Source: Enterococcus sp. BWR-S5
Lineage (GTDB): Bacteria > Bacillota > Bacilli > Lactobacillales > Enterococcaceae
Assembly (NCBI RefSeq): GCF_016745255.1
Contig: NZ_JADOEQ010000013.1
Span: forward strand, 62,001 to 126,000
DNA length: 64,000 nucleotides
Direction: 5' to 3'
Below, in pieces: positions 26,376-34,356 of this stretch. The translations under genes and the position numbers were made by a program. The notes beneath the pieces are model-generated. The model had not been told where the DNA came from. It worked only from the letters and a program-made list of their open reading frames with translations, and made no database searches. The first letter of the stretch is position 1. Each line of letters begins with the position of its first letter.

Positions 26376-26479
26376 TTTCCAAAAATAGCAACTATTTTTT
26401 TATAGAAATCAGTATTTTTTCTTCAATTGTTTTTTTGAGGTATATCAAAGAAGAAATCCGTAAGAAAAAAGTGAGAATG

Positions 26480-26488
26480 TGATATGAT
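26480..26488 (+). promoter_or_regulatory. Extended -10 promoter of the oxidoreductase-CoA operon
   Basis: TGATATGAT is an extended -10 (TG, one base, TATGAT at 26483-26488), 38 bases upstream of the ATG at 26526. No good -35 is seen. Confidence 0.5.
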
Positions 26489-26525
26489 AGTACCAGTATA
26501 TTTAATGATAACGTGGAGGTTTATT

Positions 26526-27515
26526 ATGGAAAAATTTTCTGCACTTCTTATTCAAGAAACGAATGGAGAAATCGCATATGATATTCAGAAGATTACGCTG
26601 GATGATCTATCTGAAGGAGACGTTCTAATTAAAACAGAGTATTCTTCAATTAATTTTAAGGACTCATTGGCAGTAATGAAAAACGGAGGCGTAATACGCA
26701 GCTACCCTATGATTCCGGGCATTGATGTCAGTGGAACAGTTGTTTCATCTAAGGAAGAGCACTTGACTGTTGGTGAAAAAGTATTGGTTACCGGCTACGG
26801 CCTTGGCGTGAGTCACACAGGCGGTTTTTCAGAATATGTCCGTGTTCCCGCTGAATGGGTTGTCCCTCTTCCAAAACAGCTTTCCGAGAAATCAGCCATG
26901 ATTCTTGGTACTGCCGGCTTTACAGCAGCTTTATGTATCGATGCACTTGAGCAGCATGGTCTTTCAGCCAATAAAGAAGCTCGTCTCCTTGTAACCGGAG
27001 CATCCGGCGGTGTTGCTTCACTGAGTATTGCAATGCTGAAGGGGCTTGGGTACAAAAATATTACAGCATTGACCAGAAAAAAAGAAACTGTTCGTGAATT
27101 AAAGGAGTTGGGTGCTTCAGAGGTACTGCTTCATGATGAATTCATGCCTGAAAAAATCCGACCTTTAGGAAAACAACTGTATGATTATGCCTTGGATACT
27201 GTCGGCGGCGATACATTAGCAGCAGTGTTACCGCTGATTAATTACGGTGGCGGTGTTGCTGCTTGCGGGAATGCGGGAGGATTGGGTCTTCAAACAACGG
27301 TTCTGCCGTTTATTTTACGAAATGTTGCTCTATTAGGGATTGATTCTGTCAATGTGCCAATGGAAAAACGTCAGCTCATCTGGAATCGCCTGGCAACTGA
27401 TTTAAATGGAACTGAACAAGCACTAGTCAATGAAATCACCTTGTCACAAGCACCGGAAACCTTCGCTTCACTACAGCAAGGGCAGCATATCGGTCGTACA
27501 ATCATCAAGTTTTAA
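26526..27515 (+). CDS. YhdH/YhfP-family quinone oxidoreductase-like protein
   Basis: 329-residue zinc-independent MDR-superfamily reductase. It has the GroES-like N-terminal domain with SSINFKDSLAVMKNGGVIRSYPMIPGIDVSG, the cofactor motif LVTGASGGVASLSIAML, and the C-terminal DYALDTVGGDTLAAVLP. The YhdH branch acts as acrylyl-CoA reductase or general enoyl reductase. The ATG at 26526 has GGAGG; the earlier in-frame ATG at 26484 lies in the promoter. It is 18 bases ahead of coaB, so it probably belongs to the CoA operon transcript. Confidence 0.85.
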   Translation: MEKFSALLIQETNGEIAYDIQKITLDDLSEGDVLIKTEYSSINFKDSLAVMKNGGVIRSYPMIPGIDVSGTVVSSKEEHLTVGEKVLVTGYGLGVSHTGGFSEYVRVPAEWVVPLPKQLSEKSAMILGTAGFTAALCIDALEQHGLSANKEARLLVTGASGGVASLSIAMLKGLGYKNITALTRKKETVRELKELGASEVLLHDEFMPEKIRPLGKQLYDYALDTVGGDTLAAVLPLINYGGGVAACGNAGGLGLQTTVLPFILRNVALLGIDSVNVPMEKRQLIWNRLATDLNGTEQALVNEITLSQAPETFASLQQGQHIGRTIIKF

Positions 27516-27533
27516 GCTAAAGGAGTTGGAAAC

Positions 27534-28304
27534 ATGAAAATATTAGTTACCGCCGGCGGCACCTCTGAGCGAATCGATAATGTCCGCTCGATTACCAATC
27601 ATTCTACCGGTCGTCTGGGTAAAGCGATAGCCGAAGAATTTCTGGCACATAATCATCAAGTTACTTACTTGACTACTCCTTATGCGGTCAAACCGACAGC
27701 TATGGATCAGTTAATCATAGAAGAAATCGAAACAACAGCCGACCTGCAGAAAAAAATGCTTGAGCTTCTATCTACTCAAACATTTGATGGCATTATCCAT
27801 AGCATGGCTGTCAGCGACTTTTCCAGTGAAACCAGTTTGCCGGAAGAAGCGTTGATTCAGGCAATGACCACTGCCTTAACAAAACAGCAGGACTTCAGTC
27901 AAAATAGTATCGAAACAACAGTGAAAGATGTAATAGAGCAGTTAGGTACACAGCAACAAGAGGAAAAGAAAATCTCTTCCAATACAGAGCGTCTCTTGCT
28001 TTTCCTGAAGAAAAACCCTAAAATAATCTCAATGATTCGAGAAAATCAACCAAACACGGTTCTTGTTGGGTTTAAATTACTTGTAGGCGTTTCTGAGGAC
28101 GAACTGATTCAAGTCGGCAGTGCCACCCTAAAAAAGAATCAGTGTGATTTCGTTTTGGCAAACGATTTAGAATCCATTCGTGATGAAAAGCATCGCGGTA
28201 TTTTAATCCATGCAGATGGTCAAACGGAAACTGCGGAGACCAAAGCAGCGATTGCCGAACTTATCGTTAAAAATGTAGAAGCGAAAGGAGCCAACAACTC
28301 ATGA
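27534..28304 (+). CDS. coaB: Phosphopantothenate--cysteine ligase (stand-alone CoaB)
   Basis: 256 residues. Catalyses CTP-dependent ligation of cysteine to 4'-phosphopantothenate in CoA synthesis. GGTSERIDNVRSITNHSTGRLG at the N-terminus and LVGFKLLVGVSEDEL...CDFVLANDLESI later are CoaB features. In most bacteria CoaB is fused to CoaC; in streptococci and enterococci the two are separate genes, as here. It overlaps coaC by 4 bases. RBS AAGGAG. Confidence 0.93.
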   Translation: MKILVTAGGTSERIDNVRSITNHSTGRLGKAIAEEFLAHNHQVTYLTTPYAVKPTAMDQLIIEEIETTADLQKKMLELLSTQTFDGIIHSMAVSDFSSETSLPEEALIQAMTTALTKQQDFSQNSIETTVKDVIEQLGTQQQEEKKISSNTERLLLFLKKNPKIISMIRENQPNTVLVGFKLLVGVSEDELIQVGSATLKKNQCDFVLANDLESIRDEKHRGILIHADGQTETAETKAAIAELIVKNVEAKGANNS

Positions 28305-28846
28305 AAACAATTTTACTTGGTGTTTCAGGTAGTATATCTGCTTATAAAGCGGCCGATATCACAAGTCGTTTAACCAAACTAGGGTATCAGGTAGAGGTTA
28401 TTATGACTGTCAACAGTACCAAATTCATCACACCGCTGACACTACAGGCTTTATCTAAAAAGCCGGTACACACCGAAGTGATGGAAGAGCTTTATCCGGA
28501 ACAAATCAATCACATTGAGCTTGCTAAAAGAGCCGATTTATTCCTAGTTGCTCCAGCTTCGGCAAATATTATCGGAAAGCTGGCCAACGGGATTGCCGAT
28601 GATATGCTATCTACGGTTGCAATGGCCTTAAAGGAAGAGGTTCCTAAGCTGATTGCACCGGCAATGAACACATATATGTACCAGAACCCTATCATGCAAA
28701 AGAACTTGACTACATTGAAGGATGTTGGTTATCAGGAAATTGAACCACGTGAAGCATTACTTGCTTGTGGGGATTTCGGCAGAGGTGCTTTGGCTGAGGT
28801 TGATGTCATTGTCAACGAGGCAAACCGTATTCTATCACATTCATAA
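28301..28846 (+). CDS. coaC: Phosphopantothenoylcysteine decarboxylase CoaC
   Basis: 181-residue flavin-dependent decarboxylase. Motifs: GVSGSISAYKAADI (FMN), catalytic His in INHIELAKRAD, PASANIIGKLANGIADDMLS, PAMNTYMYQNP and the substrate clamp LACGDFGRGALAE. It makes 4'-phosphopantetheine. Translationally coupled to coaB, with panT 11 bases downstream. Confidence 0.95.
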   Translation: MKTILLGVSGSISAYKAADITSRLTKLGYQVEVIMTVNSTKFITPLTLQALSKKPVHTEVMEELYPEQINHIELAKRADLFLVAPASANIIGKLANGIADDMLSTVAMALKEEVPKLIAPAMNTYMYQNPIMQKNLTTLKDVGYQEIEPREALLACGDFGRGALAEVDVIVNEANRILSHS

Positions 28847-28857
28847 GGAGTTCATTA

Positions 28858-29502
28858 ATGACTAACACAAAGAAATTTACATTAACAGCTATGTTTTTAG
28901 CCATTCTTATTTTATTAGCCTCTGTGCCGTTTCTGGGCTTTATCCCAATTGGTCCAATTAATGCAACAACGATGCATATTCCCGTTATCATCGCATCAAT
29001 TATTCTTGGCCCAAAAATTGGCGGATTTCTAGGCGGAGTCTTTGGGATTATCAGTATGGTTCGAGCAACGGTAATTATCTCGCCAACCTCTTTTCTGTTC
29101 TCTCCTTTTATTCCGGTAATCGGAACTGACCAAGGAAGCTGGAAAGCAATTATTATTGCTGTTGTTCCTAGAATTCTTATTGGTATCATCCCCTATTTTG
29201 TTTACAAGCTGTTCCGAAAAAAAGCGGAAAAAAATGCCGGTGCTAAATCAATCGGACTTTTCATCGCCGGATTTAGCGGGGCCGCTACAAATACAATTTT
29301 AGTCATGGGTGGTATTTTCCTGTTATTCAAGGATTCTTACGCTCAGGCAGTAGGCATCGGTATTGAAACGGTCTTCTCTGTGATTCTTGGTGTTGTTTTC
29401 ACCAGCGGATTGGTAGAAGCAATTGTTGCCGGCTTTGCTACAGCAGCTGTCACAGCGGTACTCCTTCGACTAACAAAAACAAATGCTACACAAAAGCTTT
29501 AA
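28858..29502 (+). CDS. panT: ECF transporter S component, PanT-like
   Basis: 214 residues, six hydrophobic helices, with LTAMFLAILILLASVPFLGFIPIGP at the N-terminus and IPVIIASIILGPKIGGFLGGVFGIISM, both typical of ECF substrate-binding subunits. Its place after coaB and coaC points to pantothenate as substrate. It would work with the shared EcfAA'T module, which is not in this window. Confidence 0.85.
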   Translation: MTNTKKFTLTAMFLAILILLASVPFLGFIPIGPINATTMHIPVIIASIILGPKIGGFLGGVFGIISMVRATVIISPTSFLFSPFIPVIGTDQGSWKAIIIAVVPRILIGIIPYFVYKLFRKKAEKNAGAKSIGLFIAGFSGAATNTILVMGGIFLLFKDSYAQAVGIGIETVFSVILGVVFTSGLVEAIVAGFATAAVTAVLLRLTKTNATQKL

Positions 29503-29509
29503 GCCAAAA

Positions 29510-29558
29510 GGCCCTAGGAGGTTTTGAAAAATTTCAAAATCTCCTAGGACCTTTTTTT
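29510..29558 (+). terminator. Terminator of the CoA operon
   Basis: A long stem (CCTAGGAGGTTTTGAAA with TTTCAAAATCTCCTAGG) is followed by CCTTTTTTT, eight bases past the panT stop. Confidence 0.85.
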
Positions 29559-29648
29559 GTCATCGATGACTCAAATACCTGTGATACCTAACTACTTATT
29601 TTTAGCATCTGAAAGAATGAAGTGGTTCTTCTTTCAAGCCTGAACTAC

Positions 29649-29682
29649 AAAAAAAGCTTGACCATACAGCTTCCGGTCAAGC
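29649..29682 (-). terminator. Terminator of the aminoacyltransferase gene
   Basis: On the minus strand GCTTGACC, an 11-base loop and GGTCAAGC are followed by seven T, 15 bases past the stop. Confidence 0.85.
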
Positions 29683-29697
29683 GTCTATACTAATTTT

Positions 29698-30903
29698 CTA
29701 TTTTTTCCCTTTTCTCAGCTTATAAGCATATTCACTAAGCTTAAACATCAGCTTGTTCACAGGCAAATCAAATTCACCGATAAACTCATTGATTGTTGGA
29801 TTAAAGTTGGACTTGAACTTAATCAGCCCATCATTCAAGCTACCCTCTAAGCCGCCCATGTTGCTTGTCTCACAGCCGCGCTCAAAGCATTCGTTAATTG
29901 CTTCATACCAAGTAAGGTAAGCCGGCATGTAGCGTTTGTAACGATCATCCATCCCTGCATAAAGAATTTCACTTGTCGTTCCAAAAGTAATTGCCAACGC
30001 GCCTGCTACAACTGCTGTATCTCCGGAATGTGCGATACTTTCCTCCAGCTCAGCCAGCTCTCTTGTCAGAGAAAATTCCAGCTCTTCCAAGTTGTGTCGT
30101 TTCTTCACTTGATTTTCTTTTAAGTTTGCCAAGTCTTGTTGGTTCTTTTCATGTCTGGCTTTCGTTTCTTCATAGCGGGCTTTTAAGTCAACTTCAGCCA
30201 GCATGATAAATGACTGCTCCGGATAAATGTCCATCAGCTTTTCAAAATACTCAGCATTTCTCAGTGAAATCTGCTGCCGTTCAGTTGTCAGCTTAATCAT
30301 TTCAGCAAACGCAGGAACTAATTCCTTGTGTCCTTGACGTACAACAACGCCCTTTTTCTGAGCCTGCTTCAGCATTTTTCGTGTACTTTTCGATAGCTGC
30401 TCTTCACTGAAATCTTCTTTATAAATATTTGCTTGAAAACGAGGCTGGATTGTCGCAGACATTTCCATCGTCAAGCCTTGGTATTTAGCTCCGGCAGAAG
30501 TAATATTTTCCACAATCATCTGTGCCTCAGGATTCATTTTTTCTTCACGATCCATCAGAATATCTTTATAAATGACTGTCGGATCCATTTTTATAAATAC
30601 TGCTCGTTTTTTCTTTCCAAACTTTTTCAGCTGCTCCATAAAAAATTGAACCAGCTCCTTATTCGTATAATCCATAATTGGACCACGAGGTGTATAAAGA
30701 AAGGTAAAACCAGCTGGAAGCGGCCGAATAAGAACCAGACCTGAGGCAATTAACTGCCCATCTTGATAGACCCCTACAATTTCCGATCCCCAGTTATTTT
30801 TGACCTCAGCCCATGAGGATGACTGCAGCAGATTACATAGCGGATGTGTTTCTACAAAACGATCATGCTCTGCGGGCGCAACGCCAATTTTAAATTCGTA
30901 CAT
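29698..30903 (-). CDS. FemABX/MurM-type peptidoglycan bridge aminoacyltransferase
   Basis: 401 residues. Transfers amino acids from aminoacyl-tRNA to the stem-peptide lysine of lipid II, building the cross-bridge. Two GNAT-like lobes are split by a long coiled coil at about 245-295 (KARHEKNQQDLANLKENQVKKR...), the tRNA-binding arm. Motifs include LYTPRGPIMDY, FIKMDPTVIY and GGLEGSLNDGLIKFKSNF. The ATG at 30903 is chosen over 30909 because GGGAGG is spaced correctly for it. Confidence 0.9.
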   Translation of the reverse strand: MYEFKIGVAPAEHDRFVETHPLCNLLQSSSWAEVKNNWGSEIVGVYQDGQLIASGLVLIRPLPAGFTFLYTPRGPIMDYTNKELVQFFMEQLKKFGKKKRAVFIKMDPTVIYKDILMDREEKMNPEAQMIVENITSAGAKYQGLTMEMSATIQPRFQANIYKEDFSEEQLSKSTRKMLKQAQKKGVVVRQGHKELVPAFAEMIKLTTERQQISLRNAEYFEKLMDIYPEQSFIMLAEVDLKARYEETKARHEKNQQDLANLKENQVKKRHNLEELEFSLTRELAELEESIAHSGDTAVVAGALAITFGTTSEILYAGMDDRYKRYMPAYLTWYEAINECFERGCETSNMGGLEGSLNDGLIKFKSNFNPTINEFIGEFDLPVNKLMFKLSEYAYKLRKGKK

Positions 30904-30940
30904 TCCCATATCCTCCCTTTCAACTTTCCTCTATCTTCTT

Positions 30941-30969
30941 CTGCTAGTATCAAATTTTTCTACTAGCAG
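30941..30969. repeat. Inverted repeat in the aminoacyltransferase leader
   Basis: CTGCTAGTA (30941-30949) and TACTAGCAG (30961-30969) are perfect 9-base arms around 11 bases. They lie in the 5' UTR between promoter and gene and could be a hairpin or an operator. Confidence 0.5.
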
Positions 30970-31008
30970 TTTTCTTCATTAATGTAGTAGTATTCTCCAC
31001 AAACATTA

Positions 31009-31037
31009 ATTTTAATCTTTCCTAGGTGATTTGTAAA
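31009..31037 (-). promoter_or_regulatory. Promoter of the aminoacyltransferase gene
   Basis: On the minus strand there is TTTACA (31032-31037), a 17-base spacer and TAAAAT (31009-31014). It gives a leader of roughly 95 bases. Confidence 0.65.
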
Positions 31038-31109
31038 CATTACAACACATAAAAAGAAAAAACAACCAGTTATCTTTCTTAATCTATTGACAAGAAAAGC
31101 TATTATACA

Positions 31110-31155
31110 TAAAAAAACACCAACAATCCCCATACAACAGCAGGCATTATTGGTG
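31110..31155 (-). terminator. Terminator of queT
   Basis: On the minus strand CACCAATAAT pairs with ATTGTTGGTG and is followed by seven T, about 28 bases past the queT stop. Confidence 0.75.
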
Positions 31156-31182
31156 CTTGAGTATCAATAAACAATTTTTGGA

Positions 31183-31695
31183 TTACGCACGTGCTTTAAA
31201 GTCTACAGCTTTATTCAGGAAATACATTAACGGCGCAGATAAAGCCATAATGATAAATTCACTGAATGCCAAAAAGAAATAAGTTGGTAAGAAACCCTCT
31301 GTCGTTCCGCCTGTGCTTACCAGCATAATTGCGATAAAGACCATAGATACAGTAAAAAACAGTGTGTTCAGTGCCAGACGAAGCTTTTCATTCTTTACTT
31401 TGTTATAAATCAAAGCGGTCAGTCCTAACGAGACAAAAGTCTGTGTTCCTCCGTATAGCGCGTCGATTACACCATAGCCAAATACAAGATTGTAAAAGAT
31501 AACGCCGCCGAGAACGCCCCACATCAGCTTGCGATTAAAGACGACTAGATGATTCAAGCTTTCTGAAATCCTGAACTGAATTGGTCCTGAAGCAACAGGT
31601 GCAACAAAGAGTGTCAGCGCTAAATAAAGTGCCATAATAATTGCATTAAGTGTCAGTGCTCTCAAATTTTTGTTTGGTGTAGCAGATGTTTGCAT
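31183..31695 (-). CDS. queT: Queuosine precursor ECF transporter S component QueT
   Basis: 170 residues with six membrane helices. Motifs PIQFRISESLNHLVVFNRKLMWGVLGG and GYGVIDALYGGTQTFVSLG are characteristic of QueT. It imports a deazapurine precursor (preQ1 or preQ0/queuine) for tRNA queuosine through the shared ECF module. The preQ1-I riboswitch directly upstream supports the substrate. RBS AAGGAG. Confidence 0.92.
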   Translation of the reverse strand: MQTSATPNKNLRALTLNAIIMALYLALTLFVAPVASGPIQFRISESLNHLVVFNRKLMWGVLGGVIFYNLVFGYGVIDALYGGTQTFVSLGLTALIYNKVKNEKLRLALNTLFFTVSMVFIAIMLVSTGGTTEGFLPTYFFLAFSEFIIMALSAPLMYFLNKAVDFKARA

Positions 31696-31710
31696 TCCTT
31701 CTCCTTCTTT

Positions 31711-31748
31711 CTCCGAGTTTTTTTACTGGGGATGGTTGATGAACCCAG
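31711..31748 (-). promoter_or_regulatory. preQ1-I riboswitch
   Basis: On the minus strand: P1 arm CTGGG, the conserved TTC loop start, CCCCAG closing P1, then the A-rich tail TAAAAAAACTCGGAG. This matches the preQ1-I layout (GG-UUC...CCC..., AAAAAACUnnGGAG). The tail runs into a GGAG 16 bases before the ATG, so translational control is likely. Confidence 0.85.
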
Positions 31749-31796
31749 ATTGCCAAAGAACTGTTTAGCTAATAACAGTCTTTTACAACGGCATTA

Positions 31797-31825
31797 ATAC
31801 TATCACCGTACCCGTGGAATGTCAA
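31797..31825 (-). promoter_or_regulatory. queT promoter
   Basis: On the minus strand there is TTGACA (31820-31825), 17 bases and TAGTAT (31797-31802). Between it and the riboswitch lies a second hairpin, ACTGTT/AACAGT, inside TGCC/GGCA arms. Confidence 0.8.
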
Positions 31826-32122
31826 CAAACTGCCTATCCGGATAATAAATCTATCTTCTCTTAATCGTTTAGAAGGATTTGTGTTAAAAGGCGATGGTCT
31901 CCCGTAAAAGAAGAAGTCTATAGAATATGGAAGAATTTCTTTTCTGATTCTAACGGATTGATTTCGTTTTCTTTTTATAAAATCTTCGTGCTATACTTAA
32001 GCTATACAAGGCTGCTCATTCCTTTATCAATCAGCTGGATAACAGCTAACTGTCCGTTCCTTTTTCAACCACTCTGTCTCTGGAAAATTATCTTGTCTAA
32101 AAAGTTTTTAAGGAGATGAACC
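31826..32122 (+). other. Intergenic region upstream of uspA
   Basis: The gap carries an extended -10 box, TGCTATACT (TATACT at 31992-31997), without a clear -35; it would give an approximately 120-base leader to uspA. No ORF or further RNA motif is visible. Confidence 0.4.
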
Positions 32123-32560
32123 ATGATGAATATCTATGAAAAAATATTAGTCGCTGTTGACGGATCGAAAAATGCCGAATTAGCTTTGAAGCATGCGGTG
32201 GCTCTTGCTGTAAAAAATGATGCTGAGCTGTACATTCTATCCATCATTGATGAACATGCAATCAGCCACAGCTCTTTTGCCTTTTCAAAAGTCTTGGCGG
32301 AAGAAAAAGAACTGGTTAGACAGGAAATGGAAGAGCACATCGATTATGCCATCAACCAAGGGCTAACAGCCGTTAAACCGATTGTTGAAATCGGCAACCC
32401 AAAAGAATATATCTCCTCTTCCGTTCCTACTGAAGAAAATGTTGAGTTAATCGTTATCGGTGCCACCGGAAAAGGACGCCTAACTGAAAACTCCCTTGGT
32501 TCAACAACAAGCTATGTGGTACAAAACGCGCCCTGCAACGTGTTAGTAATCAAAGAATAA
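32123..32560 (+). CDS. Universal stress protein, UspA family
   Basis: 145-residue nucleotide-binding stress protein. The start KILVAVDGSKNAELALKHA and the ATP motif GATGKGRLTENSLGSTTSYV (G-2x-G-9x-G-S/T) are intact. The ATG at 32123 has AAGGAG. Single-gene unit. Confidence 0.92.
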   Translation: MMNIYEKILVAVDGSKNAELALKHAVALAVKNDAELYILSIIDEHAISHSSFAFSKVLAEEKELVRQEMEEHIDYAINQGLTAVKPIVEIGNPKEYISSSVPTEENVELIVIGATGKGRLTENSLGSTTSYVVQNAPCNVLVIKE

Positions 32561-32609
32561 AGTTGAACTAGTTGTCTGGTGGCATGAATGCTACCAGTCT
32601 TTATTACAA

Positions 32610-32662
32610 CGTTAAAAAAGGCAAGCGAGCCGTTTATCCCTGCTCACTTACCTTTTTTAATG
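32610..32662. terminator. Bidirectional terminator between uspA and a small gene
   Basis: AAAAAAGGCAAGCGAGC and GCTCACTTACCTTTTTT form an imperfect long stem with T runs on both strands. A smaller CTGGTGGCAT/ATGCTACCAG hairpin lies just before it, near 32576-32598. Confidence 0.75.
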
Positions 32663-32672
32663 GCCATTTTCC

Positions 32673-32819
32673 TTATTTTTTTTTCTTACTAGAAAATACA
32701 CCTGTTGCACCAAAGACAACGCCAATTGCCAGCCCCAACGTTAGATTATCAAATATTAAACCAAACGCTACGCCAAAACATATGCCTATGGCTATAGAAT
32801 CACTGTTTCCTTTTTTCAT
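32673..32819 (-). CDS. Small glycine-rich hydrophobic protein
   Basis: 48 residues. KKGNSDS is followed by a GxxxG-like hydrophobic stretch (IAIGICFGVAFGLIF...LGLAIGVVFGATGVF) and a KKKK tail. Such glycine-zipper small proteins are common in lactic acid bacteria and of unknown function. RBS AAGGAGAG, 5 bases before the ATG. It converges with uspA. Confidence 0.7.
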   Translation of the reverse strand: MKKGNSDSIAIGICFGVAFGLIFDNLTLGLAIGVVFGATGVFSSKKKK

Positions 32820-32873
32820 CGTTCTCTCCTTTTTAGTCGTTTATTCTTCAAAATTATGTTTCATCACTGACTA

Positions 32874-33140
32874 CTAATCCTTTTCGATAGCTGAATACCC
32901 TGCCATATCACGAGGTGGATTATACGTCCCATGCCAACCTATTAATACTCTCCCTTTTGCATCTTCATAATAGGTAGAGTCTTTGTCTATAGCAACAATT
33001 CCTCCGCCATAAGCCACTTTGAAGCCTTCAATTGCAACTCGTTCAATCGCTTCATCCCAATTGTTGCTTGCTGCTCGTAACCCGCTGTCATCCGCAGGCG
33101 GTGCCCATAATCCAGACAGCACTTCATCCTTTTCACTCAT
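32874..33140 (-). CDS. Hypothetical protein, 88 aa
   Basis: Soluble, acidic and tryptophan-rich protein (SGLWAPPADDSGL, GRVLIGWHGTYNPPRDMAGYS). I do not recognise the family. The ATG at 33140 is preferred over 33164 because AAAGGAGAG lies 5 bases upstream. No signal peptide. It sits in a row of small unknown genes. Confidence 0.65.
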   Translation of the reverse strand: MSEKDEVLSGLWAPPADDSGLRAASNNWDEAIERVAIEGFKVAYGGGIVAIDKDSTYYEDAKGRVLIGWHGTYNPPRDMAGYSAIEKD

Positions 33141-33295
33141 TATAACTCTCCTTTCAGCTGACAATCTTTTTTTAGAAAATCACTACGTCGATTAGAAGCC
33201 CCTCCTCTTCCAAACGCACGCAGCTGCTAAACTCGGTCTTTTAGAAAGCCAAGCGATTATTTAGAAGCCTATCAACTATACCAGTCCCAAAAGGG

Positions 33296-33706
33296 TTACT
33301 CTCCATACTCTACAACTTCCGTTATTTTAACTTCCGGCTGCAGAAACAATTTCTTTTTTACGACTGCTTTTACTAAATACAAATATCTTTTTTGATTGGC
33401 GGTCTTTATTTTAATCTCGTACCATTTTTCATTTTTCGAAGGTTGCTTCACCTCAGTTATTTGAGGAAATTCATCCTTGCGGTCATAATCAGGAACCTCT
33501 ACAAAATCCGGTAGCTGCGCTAGTATCTGTTCCCCTGGATTGTTCAGAAAATTATCACTCAATTTTACTACACCAAATCCTAGTAGAACAGCGATGGCAA
33601 GCATCAATAAAAATAGAAACCCACAACCTTGTACTGACCGCTCTTGCTCCCATTCATTCTCATCCAACAAATCAATTCCTTCCTTTTTTTCCCTTTTTGA
33701 AAGCAC
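33296..33706 (-). CDS. Hypothetical membrane-anchored protein
   Basis: 136 residues. A charged N-terminus is followed by one membrane helix (GCGFLFLLMLAIAVLLGFGVV, about 28-48) and an 85-residue extracytoplasmic part rich in Lys/Glu (YEIKIKTANQKRYLYLVKAVVKKK). The long form starts at GTG 33706 without a good RBS; GGAAGGA is well placed for TTG at 33670, which may be the real start. No known family seen. Confidence 0.55.
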   Translation of the reverse strand: MLSKREKKEGIDLLDENEWEQERSVQGCGFLFLLMLAIAVLLGFGVVKLSDNFLNNPGEQILAQLPDFVEVPDYDRKDEFPQITEVKQPSKNEKWYEIKIKTANQKRYLYLVKAVVKKKLFLQPEVKITEVVEYGE

Positions 33707-33795
33707 AAAAATCAGTCACTTTTGCTAAAATTATGATGCTAACTTTATTGATAACCTCACACTTGCGGCGAAATTGTCCTCAGAATCATCTATTC

Positions 33796-34023
33796 TTATT
33801 TCCTATTCTTATACCACGCGTAGACTACACTCGTAGTGATAGCCAAAGGACCTGTTATTACTATACCCATCAATCCAGTCGAAACAGAAATCATCAGATA
33901 AAAGCCTACCCCATTTTCAGCTGGATTTAAATACATAAGCATTCGAAAAATCGACGGCAGAATAAATAATATGACTAAATTGATAACAAATAAAACTTGG
34001 CTTACAACAAAAACAATCTTCAT
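33796..34023 (-). CDS. Small two-helix membrane protein
   Basis: 75 residues with two hydrophobic segments (VSQVLFVINLVILFILPSIF, YLMISVSTGLMGIVITGPLAITTSVVYAW) and a basic end. RBS AAAGGA. Unknown function. Confidence 0.6.
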   Translation of the reverse strand: MKIVFVVSQVLFVINLVILFILPSIFRMLMYLNPAENGVGFYLMISVSTGLMGIVITGPLAITTSVVYAWYKNRK

Positions 34024-34050
34024 TTTTTTCCTTTCTACTCCTTTTGTTAA

Positions 34051-34284
34051 TCAATGACACAACTTCTCAGCTAAATCAAACGCTCTTATTTGCTCAACCG
34101 TTGCATCCAAATAGCTCGAATCATCGCTTTTTATTAGGTATGGGCTGCCATATATTTTTCCTGTAGATTCTTTTAGAAAAATGGAGTACAACTCTAACGT
34201 TGAATTGTTGTCCCAATGCGGAATGATTTTATAAATATTTCCATTCTTATACAGATAATCTCCTAATTTATGCCTATGGTTCAC
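34051..34284 (-). CDS. Hypothetical protein, 77 aa
   Basis: Small soluble protein (HRHKLGDYLYKNGNIYKIIPHWDNNSTLELYSIF..., DATVEQIRAFDLAEKLCH). The GTG at 34284 is chosen because AAAAGGAG precedes it by 7 bases; the longer ATG start at 34338 lacks an RBS. Family not recognised. Confidence 0.6.
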   Translation of the reverse strand: MNHRHKLGDYLYKNGNIYKIIPHWDNNSTLELYSIFLKESTGKIYGSPYLIKSDDSSYLDATVEQIRAFDLAEKLCH

Positions 34285-34356
34285 GTTTTTTCTCCTTTTA
34301 CTGTCAAGTATTGCAGTGGTTTCTAATTGACTATTCATCTATTTTAGTTGAAACAA

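Noticed and set aside
32572-32877. 101-codon plus-strand ORF after uspA
   Set aside because: It spans a terminator and lies antisense to the better-supported 48-residue gene with a good RBS.
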